In this document: positions 21,724-30,941 of the stretch, in pieces
How the letters are laid out: each line of letters starts with the position of its first letter
Numbering within the stretch: the stretch's first letter is position 1
Source of the DNA: Nemertoderma westbladi
Taxonomy: Eukaryota; Xenacoelomorpha; Nemertodermatida; Nemertodermatidae
DNA: 40,432 nt
Assembly: GCA_032718475.1 (NCBI GenBank)
Contig: JAUCBJ010007581.1
Location: 1-40,432, forward strand
Direction: 5' to 3'
Program-made: the position numbers and the translations under genes
Notes under the pieces: model-generated
Told to the model about the DNA's origin: nothing
Database searches by the model: none
Seen by the model: only the letters and a program-made list of their open reading frames with translations

Positions 21724-22977
21724 ATGACTCCTACGGCATGCTATTTGTTGATCAGTATATTTACCATGTCGTCCAGTCTTACAGAAGGGTCGGATCAGTA
21801 TGCAAAGTTACTAGAGGATTACTTTTGGAAGGGTTACCAGCATAAAGAAATATGTACTCTCCTTTCTAGTAATGACGGATTCCCAGTGACTTCTTCTAGG
21901 ACTGTTAGAAGAAATTTAAATAAACTAGGCTTAATAAAGCGATTTAATCCTCTCCAGTTCCCCACTGTTATATCTACTATGATAGAAGAAATAAGTAAAG
22001 ATATGAACACGAGTGGCCTTGGTTATAGGCAAATGCAGAAGTTATTATTGTTAAATCATAAATTATATGTACCGAAAAAGTTAGTTGGTCAACTCCTTCG
22101 TTTATTAGAACCGAACGCAGTTAGGAGAAGGATTAGTAGGAAAGTGGTCAGACGTACTTATATTTCAAAGGGCCCAAATTACTTACTACACATAGATGGG
22201 TGGGACAAGCTAAAGCCCTACGGTTTGGCTGTTCATGGGGGAATCGACGGCTATAGCCGTAAACTATTCTGGCTTAAATGCCATCGCACGAATAATGATC
22301 CGTTTATAATCGGTGAATATTTTATTGATGCCCTTAAAGAGCTAGGCGGTGTCCCGCACATTATTAGGTCTGATCGTGGCACAGAAAACGTCAATGCAGA
22401 ATTCTTTCAACGACTTTTACGTCTATATGAACTAAATATTTCTGATCCACAAGTTTTTATATATGGAAAAAGCACGCGCAATCAGCGCATTGAATCATGG
22501 TGGTCTAAGTTCCCAATGCTCGGCATGCAAACTTGGTTGTCTCACTTTGGATCGCTGGAAATTTATGGCATTATAGACACATCTAATAATCTACATATTG
22601 AGATAGTGCGTTACGTTTATTTAGACTTACTTCAAAGAACACTTGACTCTATTAGAATTCAATGGAATAGCCACCGACTTCGTAAAAGTGGACTTATTTC
22701 ACCTGGGGGTAAACCTGACATATTGTTTGTCGATAATCCAAACTATTTGCATCCAGTTAGTATAGAGGATATCAATCTGATTGACAGATTTAACTCGGTA
22801 ATGACAATTAACATGCGAACATGCCGAAGGTCTGTATCAAACATCTGTGACTATTACTTATCAAGAAACCCACATATTATATCTCCTCAGCAAAGTAGTA
22901 CGTTATGGCAATGTGCCGATGTATTGGTATATCTAATAGATTCAATCGAACAAGCATTGGTTAATGTAGTAGTGTGA
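21724..22977 (+). CDS. DDE integrase-like transposase
   Basis: A 417-residue uninterrupted frame. Residues 20-75 form a helix-turn-helix-like region (EDYFWKGYQHKEICTLLSSN...SSRTVRRNLNKLGL) that probably binds the terminal repeats. The catalytic core follows: LLHIDGWDKL (D158), HIIRSDRGTEN (D217) and NQRIESWW (E257), giving D-x58-D-x39-E. This is close to the D-D-35-E spacing of retroviral integrases and IS3 transposases, and the HGGIDGYSRK strand and NQRIE motif are typical of the 'integrase core' proteins in animal transposons. The C-terminal 130 residues contain WNSHRLRKSG and a helical tail. The first ATG is used here; Met15 (MSSSLTEG) is an equally plausible start because the preceding residues are hydrophobic and unlike the family. 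It should catalyse cut-and-paste or related DNA transfer in the nucleus. Nothing is broken, so the element may be autonomous. Confidence 0.9.
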   Translation: MTPTACYLLISIFTMSSSLTEGSDQYAKLLEDYFWKGYQHKEICTLLSSNDGFPVTSSRTVRRNLNKLGLIKRFNPLQFPTVISTMIEEISKDMNTSGLGYRQMQKLLLLNHKLYVPKKLVGQLLRLLEPNAVRRRISRKVVRRTYISKGPNYLLHIDGWDKLKPYGLAVHGGIDGYSRKLFWLKCHRTNNDPFIIGEYFIDALKELGGVPHIIRSDRGTENVNAEFFQRLLRLYELNISDPQVFIYGKSTRNQRIESWWSKFPMLGMQTWLSHFGSLEIYGIIDTSNNLHIEIVRYVYLDLLQRTLDSIRIQWNSHRLRKSGLISPGGKPDILFVDNPNYLHPVSIEDINLIDRFNSVMTINMRTCRRSVSNICDYYLSRNPHIISPQQSSTLWQCADVLVYLIDSIEQALVNVVV

Positions 22978-23590
22978 ATTCAACATTATGTGTACTATAT
23001 TATATCAATATATATGTTATATAATAATATGTATTGTTAAAATTTATATTTTTTACCCCTCAGTCAATGGTAGCGGTAAATAAGATTTGCATTATTTACT
23101 TAGGTAAATGAGGATTATTACTCTTCAATCAACCAACTTTGTACCCCCCCCCCCCCCCCCCATCCACAACAGGCTGGTACAGTTCATGTCGTTGTTTTCA
23201 GTCGAGAAGGGTGCAGGTTATATAGTGACGGACCGATTGTAACCAAAACAACAAACGAGACTCGATAGCACATGTTACATATTAATTTTATACTAGTAAT
23301 CAGCTGTAACTAAGGATCTATCTAAGTCGCAGGACATTATGTGTGTATTACGTGTGAACTGAAAAGCAAATCACATCAAATCCCCCCCCCCCCCCCCCCT
23401 CTCTTACCAAACCTCCGGCTCCGGAGGGGGGACTTCAGCAACTGAAAAAGGTTGTAAACAAACTTGAACGCAACTAATTATTGAAAATAAGAAGAAAGAT
23501 TATTTGTATCTAAAAAATAACACAATTAATATACAATAAAAAATAACACAATTAATATACAATAACACTTTCTTTACATCATTGTATTGA
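22978..23590. other. Intergenic region between convergent transposon genes, with two C18 tracts and a hairpin
   Basis: Contains two runs of exactly 18 C (23144-23161 and 23382-23399), a perfect hairpin CCTCCGG-CT-CCGGAGG at 23412-23427, and a duplicated AATAACACAATTAATATACA word at 23516-23565. No gene. Position suggests it holds the transcript 3' ends of both genes; I see no canonical AATAAA placed to serve the transposase. Confidence 0.6.
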
Positions 23591-25578
23591 TCAATAATCT
23601 GAAAATAAGTACCCCATTCCGTTCATGAGTAGTTTCTGTATCTCTTCCTTCAACTCCATATAGGAGTTATAGTCTGTTGGTAACGTTAACAGTGGGGTAC
23701 ATGTTCTCGCAGTTATCGAACGTCCGAAACTCGATTGGAACTTGTCCTCCTTGAAAAATCCAACCACAATAAATTCACATACAAGAAGATTTGAACCAGT
23801 AACAAATCGAACGAATGCTTCCAATAACTTTGGGTCGAACTCCCTCAACATCTTTTTAAGATAACCTTGAATCTCGATCTCGAGTTGCGCCTTTGACATA
23901 TCTAAGGGGAAGTTTAGTTTTTTCCACAAACTAGAGTTTCTGGTGTAATCCCGGTCTTTGCAACAGTCTCACCAAAATAAGCAAACTTACAGAATATGCT
24001 TGATATCCTTATCGGCCAGTATCCTTCATTAACAAATCCATACCAAGCTACTTTCGCAATAATATGCCACATCTCCTCTGTCCAGTCGTGTCTAACAGTG
24101 GGTACAAGAGCACTGGAACCTTTTGTCCCCTTCAGATAGAATTCTTCCCAAAAAAGCGTTAACATTTCTCGTGTCAATCCTTTATCATCTATACCCCTCT
24201 CATCCACAAAACTTACGTCCAGTAAATTCACCGTTATATTATCAAGGGCAGTAAATACTCCTATAACATCATTGAATAGATTACTTCTATTAAGTATCAC
24301 TGAGACCTTCTTATTGCCACCCGAAATATCGGCTTCATCATCATAGGTAATAATTTCGTCAATATCTGCTGAGTTATCTAAAAAGTCACCGTATCTCAGA
24401 GGTGGTCTTGCATTTCGCCTTGGACGAGATAAACCATCATTTCGAAGACCAGTATCGTTACTAGACGTACACTGACCATCTTCAAACTGGCGGCTGTAGA
24501 AGACCGATCGTCTTTCAGCCAGTTGTTCTCGGGATATTTCTATGTCGTTATCTTCTTCTGGAACTACAGTTGCACTTGAGAGCATTGGATCTACACCTGT
24601 TTCTGCCGCCAAAATTTCAACTTCGACTTCAACATCCATTGTATCATCATACACTGGTACCGGTACTTCAATAAACTCCTCATCACCTTCAGGTCCTTTA
24701 GATTTGTCTACTGCTAAACTTATATTATATTCATAATCTTGGCGACAAACTAAACATTTACCATTGATCACTTCTATAGCAGAACCAGTGCGACCACAAT
24801 TACACCGGATTCCAGGATCATCCACTACCGGTACCGGTACGCCTATGGTAGTAGTAGTAGTAGTGAAAGAAGATTTTTTCTTACATAAAAGAGATATTGT
24901 AGGAATCCCTACTATTTTACCACTCTCTAAGAACTTCTCCAGTGACTCAAAGCTTTCGATACTATCACCGAACGTATTTGTGACTGTACAAAAATAGTCA
25001 TCTCTATTACAAGCTTTCTTCAGTACTTTTAGAGCCCTGTTTTCCCCACCTTCACTAGAGAAAATGGTATTAATTAAACTTTCACGAACTTCCTGCATTG
25101 TCTGGTTCACCCTGAGTTTAAGTCCAAGTTTATTTGATCCCCCCAGAGGATGTTTTAGAACTTTATGACCACGTCCAGTATCAATGCTACAAGTAAAATG
25201 TATTGTTCGTATTGCCTCTAACGGACGTCCTACAGATCTAGAAATAGGCCTTCGAGTAGATAGCACATCTTGACGGCGATGTTGCAACCGCCGTGTACCA
25301 GAACTTAGACTCCGCTGGTTATGTGAAATTCTAATAGGATTATTGGCATTGTCACTAATTGTACCCTGAGTTAATTGCCCAGCTTCCATATATAGGTTTG
25401 AGTGTGAACCATTTACATGACCTGTCAGGCGTGATGTACCAGTAGAGGAAGACCTATTAGTATCAACTGATGCAGAATCATGAAATATGCGATAAACTTC
25501 ATCCACACGGAGATAGGTATCCCTCCTTAAGTCTGTTAAAAGCCGCCGTTTCTCCTGATCATCAGGCCCCCCTTCCAT
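23591..25578 (-). CDS. HECT-type E3 ubiquitin ligase, expressed through a putative -1 frameshift
   Basis: The zero frame (25578-23914) encodes 554 residues: a Ser/Arg-rich N-terminus (1-120), an unassigned folded segment (about 125-230), a zinc-ribbon-like C259-x-C261-x13-C275-x2-C278, an acidic linker with two VPVPV motifs, and the HECT N-lobe (about 425-540, with VSFVDERGIDDKGLTREMLT). It ends at TAA (23914-23916), directly after A AAA AAC (23917-23923). The -1 frame continues to 23591 and encodes the C-lobe: RFVTGSNLL, then ITARTCTPLLTLPTDYNSY, matching the HECT 'TC...L-LP-Y' active site. The catalytic Cys codon is 23699-23701, about residue 627 of a 662-residue product. Only the frameshifted product could form the ubiquitin thioester. 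Related HECT proteins in fish and invertebrate transposons are often labelled G2E3-like. Alternatives are a small intron or a one-base deletion in the A6 run. Its role for the transposon (turnover of a host factor or of the transposase) is unknown. Confidence 0.8.
23917..23923 (-). promoter_or_regulatory. Slippery heptamer A AAA AAC in the HECT gene
   Basis: On the coding (minus) strand the zero frame reads GGA AAA AAC TAA, so the heptamer is in the phase required for tandem -1 slippage, and the resulting -1 frame is precisely the one that encodes the catalytic lobe. Downstream I see only weak hairpins (CTCG-AGAT-CGAG about 30 bases on), no strong pseudoknot. Confidence 0.55.
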
Positions 25579-26324
25579 TTAGTAGGCTAATAGATTAAAA
25601 CAGTAAAAATCCGGCATGTAGGCCTATACTTCCAGCGGCTGCGGCACCCGGCTGCCCGGTATGCCGGTTTTTGGGTTGCCTTGTCAGCTTGTCGGTAGCG
25701 GTCAGCCGGTACTGTGGTACTAACTAACTACTGTACAGGTACCTGATCCATGTTCAGTTCAACCGTTCAGTCGTCAGACCGTAAGGGTACTGCTTAACAG
25801 TTTAATATAATACAGGTCTGCCGGTACTACAGTACGACCAGCTACAGAACTAGGTACCACTGCTCACTGTGTACAGCTGTACTGTACCCCGCCTTGGCTG
25901 CTTGGTACCTGGCTGCCTGGTGCTGGTGCACATACATCGGTCGATCGGTGATAGACTGATAGGTAGATACCGGTACGTAATGACGTAGGCCTAGGTATTA
26001 ATTAATTACTGCAGTAGGCCTACTGATTACAGTAGTAAAACACAACAGCAGAAGCTGAGAACAGTCCTGCCATCAAACACAACACAGACAAACGAAGCGC
26101 TTATTCATCAGGATAGCATACAGGCATACTGGCACCACTACCTGACTACTACACTACACCGCTACATGTACCAGTACTACAGTTTAACAGTAGCCTCCCT
26201 TACCATGTGGTTGGTGATTCTATTCATACATCTGTACATCATACAGCAGTACAGCATACAGACATATACCACACACAGACCACGGCCAGGCAGTACTGCA
26301 GTACACCAGTACCACAAACTGGCA
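25579..26324. other. HECT gene upstream region, GTAC/CCGG-rich
   Basis: No gene is recognised here. Words such as GCCGGTACTG, GGTACCTGG, TACCGGTACG and AGTACTGCAGTAC are dense between 25630 and 26310, making the region CpG- and GTAC-rich relative to the flanking AT-rich arm. By position it should hold the HECT promoter. Confidence 0.5.
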
Positions 26325-27186
26325 GTTAACCAATCAGAAATAACTTAATTTAGTTTATTTATTTTTTCAACCAATCAAAAATAACTTAATTTAGTTTATT
26401 TATTTTTTCAACCAATCAGAAATATTTTAATTTAGTTTATTTATTTTTTCAACCAATCAGAAATATACTTAATTTAGTTTATTTATTTTTTCAACCAATC
26501 AGAAATATTTTAATTTAGTTTATTTATTTTTTCAACCAATCAGAAATATACTTAATTTAGTTTATTTATTTTTTCAACCAATCAGAAACCTCCCTTAATT
26601 TAGTTTATTTATTTTTTCAACCAATCAGAAATAACTTAATTTAGTTTATTTATTTTTTCAACCAATCAGAAATAACTTAATTTAGTTTATTTATTTTTTC
26701 AACCAATCAGAAATAAAGCTAATTTAGTTTATTTATTTTTTCAACCAATCAGAAATATACTTAATTTAGTTTATTTATTTTTTCAACCAATCAGAAACCT
26801 CCCTTAATTTAGTTTATTTATTTTTTCAACCAATCAGAAATAACTTAATTTAGTTTATTTATTTTTTCAACCAATCAGAAATAACTTAATTTAGTTTATT
26901 TATTTTTTCAACCAATCAGAAATACAGTTAATTTAGTTTATTTATTTTTTCAACCAATCAGAAATAACTTAATTTAGTTTATTTATTATTTCAACCAATC
27001 AGAAATATACTTAATTTAGTTTATTTATTTTTTCAACCAATCAGAAATCAAAATCAATATTCACATAATTTAGTTTAATTTGTTTCTGTTTTCTTAATCC
27101 CCTAAATAATATAATTTAGTTTATTTTTTTCTTAATCCTCTTTGAAAAAAAAATTTAATTAAATGTGGCCTAAATCAGCCACCGTA
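26325..27186 (-). repeat. Right inverted arm: 18 CCAAT-box repeats plus terminal repeat
   Basis: Inverted counterpart of the left arm. Units read AACCAATCAGAAATA, a short spacer and ACTTAATTTAGTTTATTTAT on the plus strand. 18 copies are present against 15 on the left. AACCAATCAG fits the NF-Y (CBF) CCAAT-box consensus. One unit has CCAATCAA. The outermost part pairs with the left terminus to the last base (…CAGCCACCGTA). Confidence 0.95.
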
Positions 27187-27192
27187 CTATTG
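27187..27192 (+). repeat. Target-site duplication, right (CTATTG)
   Basis: Exact copy of the hexamer at 20863-20868. The host repeat resumes with CACTGTATTTTATTTTTAAA. Confidence 0.95.
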
Positions 27193-27659
27193 CACTGTAT
27201 TTTATTTTTAAATCTTTTGGCCAACATTAATACTGTGGAGGCTGTATGCTTATAAGGTGGAATGATTACTCAGCCTCATACTGATACTCTGTAAGGCTTA
27301 CACTAACATTATAGTTTGAAATATAAAAATAACTGCTTATTATCTGTATTGGGTTAATCACTGTGTCATTCAAAATGTTTTGTTAGGTGAATGATATTCA
27401 GTGGCTAAGATTATTCTGTGTCAGATTCCCTTCACACCATAGGCAAACGTTGTTGAGGCTGAGGGAATTTACTTTAGTTTACTCTACTGAGTCATTCAGC
27501 TGAATGGATTTGAGCAATTGCCAAATGACAGAGTGGGATCTCTCTCTGACCATAGGTAAATAACACTTCCCTTCTGAACAAAGGTAAACATTGTTGAGGG
27601 AACTTACCTTTGATTGACGACTTCCGACTTGCTTAACGGCGTCTTGACGCCGTCTCTAG
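27187..27659 (+). mobile_element. Helentron-type unit 6 (family B), right part
   Basis: Continuation of the interrupted unit: rest of the second 257-bp repeat, a third copy from 27222, then a segment shared with family A (GAATTTACTTTAGTTTACTC). The 3' end is CGACTTGCTTA (27625-27635) followed by hairpin ACGGCGTC-TT-GACGCCGT (27636-27653) and CTCTAG, then T. The hairpin sequence is unrelated to that of family A, but its position, form and CTAG end are the same. Unit 6 without the insertion would be about 1.55 kb. Confidence 0.85.
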
Positions 27660-28965
27660 TTAGGAACCGAGAGGTTCATTACTGTAAGAATTGTTGACTG
27701 ACTGGCTGGCTGACTGACTGGCTGACTGGCTGATCTACAGCCAAAACTACTCTAACGATTTTGATGAAATTTTCACAGCGGCTGGATACCGCGATTCTAA
27801 GGTCCCTGGTATGTTCCGCTATTTCGTCCATGAGCCGTGGGCTCGAAAAATAGACATAAACGAAAAAACGCCATAGGCGCAATGGTAAAATATCACCAAT
27901 AACAGCTGGTGTCGTGATGAAAAATGGCTTACGTAATGGATTTCTACACAAGGCTTAGTATAAATCGATGAGGTTGCCAAGATTATTCACTTAGTACACC
28001 AATACTGTTTGTTTAGGCCCTAGGACACTCTGTCAAAGCAAATATTAACTGGTTGGTTTAGTTAGAAATCTATTATCGCCTCAGCTGAATTACTCTTCCC
28101 AATGCGCACTCTATAGGAATATCTCCCTCTGCTAATGTAAGCTGAATGACTGTTACGTACACAGTGAGTTGGCTACATTAATGCCAACATTATTGCAAAA
28201 TGTTTTATTGTTGGATTACTCTCTGTCAGTCACCCCTTCAGAACATTGTATAGGGAATTTACTTTAGTTTACTCTACTGTGCCATTCAGCTGAATGGATT
28301 TGAGCGATTGCCAAGTTACAGAGTTGGATCATTCTCTGACCATAGGCAAAGACATCAAATCTTTTTAAAAATATACTTTTTCCATGTTTTTTTTTCTGAC
28401 CAAAAATTTCAAAAAAAAATTTTTCGTAGCCAGTACTGCCAATCGATTCGCCATCAAAAATAACGCAAAAAATTTTTTTTGCAAAATTTTAAATTACTGT
28501 AAATTTTTGGCGACTGGGGGGGGTCAATTTTTTTCGATCCGCTATAACTCCGGAACGCTTTGTCCAAATTCGATGGGGTTTTCATTTTTCAACTTAATTA
28601 GATGTCCTCTTTCAGTCTATCCATGTTTCCAAACCGCAAACAGCGCCGTTCAAAAATTAATTTTTTCCAGTTCTAGAATTTTACAAATTTCAAAAAAGTT
28701 GCAGTATTTTATTAACGCCTTTACGGAATTCGATAGCGTTTTCGATTTTTATATTAAACGCAATATCCTGAATCTCACTAGCCTAGTTTCGCGTCACCAA
28801 CGCCAAGACTTCATACTTTTTGAGGAAATTTTTTCTAGAATAATTATTATTTAATTACATTTATCGCGATTTCTTATTACTGGTTGCACATGAATTGATG
28901 GAGTTTTCAATTTATTAACTAAACACGATATCGCGCATCGCACCAGCGTGGTTTCGAAATTCCAT

Positions 28966-29068
28966 TGCGCCCTTCGAGCAGCACGTGAGTTACATCAAAT
29001 AATAGACACACTGTTTCACTTTGTCCCTTCGAGCAGCACGTGAGTTTGGCTTTGACCCTTCGAGCAGC
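28966..29068 (+). repeat. CACGTG-containing module, copy set 1
   Basis: Three appearances of CCCTTCGAGCAGC, two followed by ACGTGAG (so CACGTG, an E-box), spaced 50-60 bp with ATCAAATAATAGACACA and TTTGACTTTG-like spacers between. It immediately precedes the pentamer array, as in units 8 and 10. Confidence 0.8.
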
Positions 29069-29768
29069 GTGTGTCAATTGAGCTGAATCATACCAATCGA
29101 GCCAAATAGAACCAATCGTGGCGATCAAGTAGAGTCGAGCCCAATTGAGCCGAGTCAAGCCGAACGGAGCCGAGTTGAGCCCAATCAAGCCGAGTCGAGC
29201 CAGACTGAGCCGAGTAAAGCCCAATCGAGTCGAATCGAGTTGAGTCGACTCAGACCGAGCCGAGTCGAGCCGTGTCACGCAAAATTGAGCCGGACTGAGT
29301 CGAGTCGAGACCAATCAAGCTGAGTCGAGCCCAATCGAGCCGAGTCGAGCCGCATGTAGCCGAGTTGAACCTAATCAAGCCGAGTCGAGCCAGACTGATT
29401 CGACTCGAGTCCAATAGCGCGGAGTCGAGCCCAATCAAGCCTAGTCGAGCCAAATTGAGCCGGACCGAACCCAGTCGAGCCCAATCGAGCCGGACTGAGC
29501 CAAATTGAGCCAAATCGAGCCGAGTCAAGCCCAATCAATCCCAATCGAGCCGATTCGAGCCCAATCGAGCCGAGTCGAGACCAATCAAGCCGATTCGAGC
29601 CCAATTGAGCCAAGTGGAGCCGGACCGAGCCGAGTTGAACCAAATGAAGCCGATTGAGACGAATTGAGCTGAGTCGAGTCGAGCCCAATCAAGCCGAGTC
29701 GAGCCCAATTGAGCCAAACCGAGCCGATCAAGCCAAGTCGAACTGAATCGAGCCCAATCGTGCCAGAC
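29069..29768 (+). repeat. Degenerate GAGCC-related pentamer array
   Basis: About 700 bp with clear 5-base periodicity but mixed units: GAGCC, GAGTC, CAATC, AATCA, CAAGC. It ends with the edge sequence GAGCCAAACCGAGCCGATCA, AGCCAAGTCGAAC, shared with the edges of the homogeneous arrays in units 8 and 10. All six frames can stay open for long stretches because of the 5-base period. Confidence 0.9.
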
Positions 29769-30685
29769 TGAGCCGAGCTCGTTGTCTCTTTTATTTGAAA
29801 TAAAAAGTCGGTTCCTTATCGGGCCGCTAGGCCCGTCACTAGTTAGGAACCGAGAGGTTCATTACTGTAAGAATTGTTGCTGACTGGCTGACTGACTGGC
29901 TGGCTGACTGATCTACAGCCAAAACTACTCTAACGATTTTGATGAAATTTTCACAGCGGCTGGATACCGCGATTCTAAGGTCCCTGGTATGTTCCGCTAT
30001 TTCGTCCATGAGCCGTGGGCTCGAAAAATAGACATAAACGAAAAAACGCCATAGGCGCAATGATAAAAACACCAGCTGGCACTCATGAAAAATGGATAGA
30101 GAAAGCCTAGTAATGCTATTCTATAGGAATGGCCACCTAACAAGGAAATGCTTTCTCTGCCAAGTATTATCCTCACTCTACAACTCAGACAGTAAGCAAA
30201 CAAAAGCCGTGGGATTCTAATGTATTACATCATAAGCTGATTGCTCTCCCAATAGCCCTCACACACTCACTGAATCGAATGAAATCGAATATCTATTAGC
30301 TTAATGCGAATAGCTGGTAAGCTGAATGCCATTTTAGTTATTGTGTACTGTTGATTGCAGAGTAGACTGCTATGTTGTATGTATTTAATTAAAATAATTT
30401 TCGTAGAGGGAAGTTAATTTGGGATTACTTTCTATCAGATGTAAGCAAAGCTGTTCAATGGGGTGGGTCATGGGACCCAAATATAGTACATTATGCATGG
30501 CAAACATTAATAAAATCATTCAGTCAACCTGGAGGGTATTTGCTTAGTTAACTCTACTGTGCGAAAAACGAATTTATAATGTTACCCATACTTCAGGTGA
30601 ATGAATTTTTAGATATTTGTACTGAAGGCAACGATTTCTGATATAATTAAAATACAAGACAGGGGCTTGTTTCGATATATGTAGT

Positions 30686-30923
30686 TGCGCCCTTCTAGCA
30701 GCACGTGAGATGATCAAATAATAGACACAATGTTTGACTTTGTCCCTTCGAGCAGCACGTGAGTTTTGCTTTGACCCTTCAATATATGTATTTGCGCCCT
30801 TCGAGCAGCACGTGAATTACATCAAATAATAGACACATTGTTTGACTTTGTCCCTTCGAGCAGCACGTGAGTTTTGCTTTGACCCTTCGATATATGTATT
30901 TGCGCCCTTCGAGCAGCACGGGG
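30686..30923 (+). repeat. CACGTG-containing module, copy set 2
   Basis: About two periods of 113 bp, each with TGCGCCCTTC...GCAGCACGTGA, ATCAAATAATAGACACA and a second GCAGCACGTGAGTTTTGCTT. The last copy ends GCAGCACGGGG, losing the E-box, and passes straight into the satellite. Confidence 0.85.
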
Positions 30924-30941
30924 AGTCGACTCAGACCGAGC

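Larger units (their letters stand above)
20869..27186 (+). mobile_element. 6.3-kb DDE DNA transposon carrying a HECT ligase gene (IS3EU-like)
   Basis: A 6318-bp element with ends TACGGTGGCTGATTTAGGCC and its inverse, flanked by 6-bp duplications. About 130 bp of unique terminal inverted repeat continues into long arms of CCAAT-containing tandem repeats. Inside are a plus-strand DDE transposase (21724-22977) and a minus-strand HECT gene (25578-23591), convergent, with about 610 bp between their stops. From memory, a 6-bp target duplication, TAY...RTA ends and an IS3/retroviral-like DDE integrase fit the eukaryotic superfamily called IS3EU. The element boundaries are seen directly; the superfamily name is inference. 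High identity between the terminal repeats and an open transposase suggest recent insertion. Confidence 0.92.
27660..29842 (+). mobile_element. Helentron-type unit 7 (family A) carrying a degenerate pentamer array
   Basis: 2183 bp. Standard to TTTCGAAATTCCA at about 28964, then the normal 3' segment is replaced by a CCCTTCGAGCAGCACGTGAG module and a degenerate pentamer array. The family A end is rejoined at CTCGTTGTCTCTTTTATTTG (29769). Ends with the standard hairpin and CTAG at 29839-29842. The 93-codon plus-strand frame is open within 28384-28854. Confidence 0.85.

Noticed and set aside
21724-22977. Retroviral or LTR-retrotransposon integrase
   Set aside because: No gag, protease, reverse transcriptase or LTRs accompany it. 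The ends are long inverted repeats with a 6-bp duplication, and the N-terminus lacks an HHCC zinc finger.
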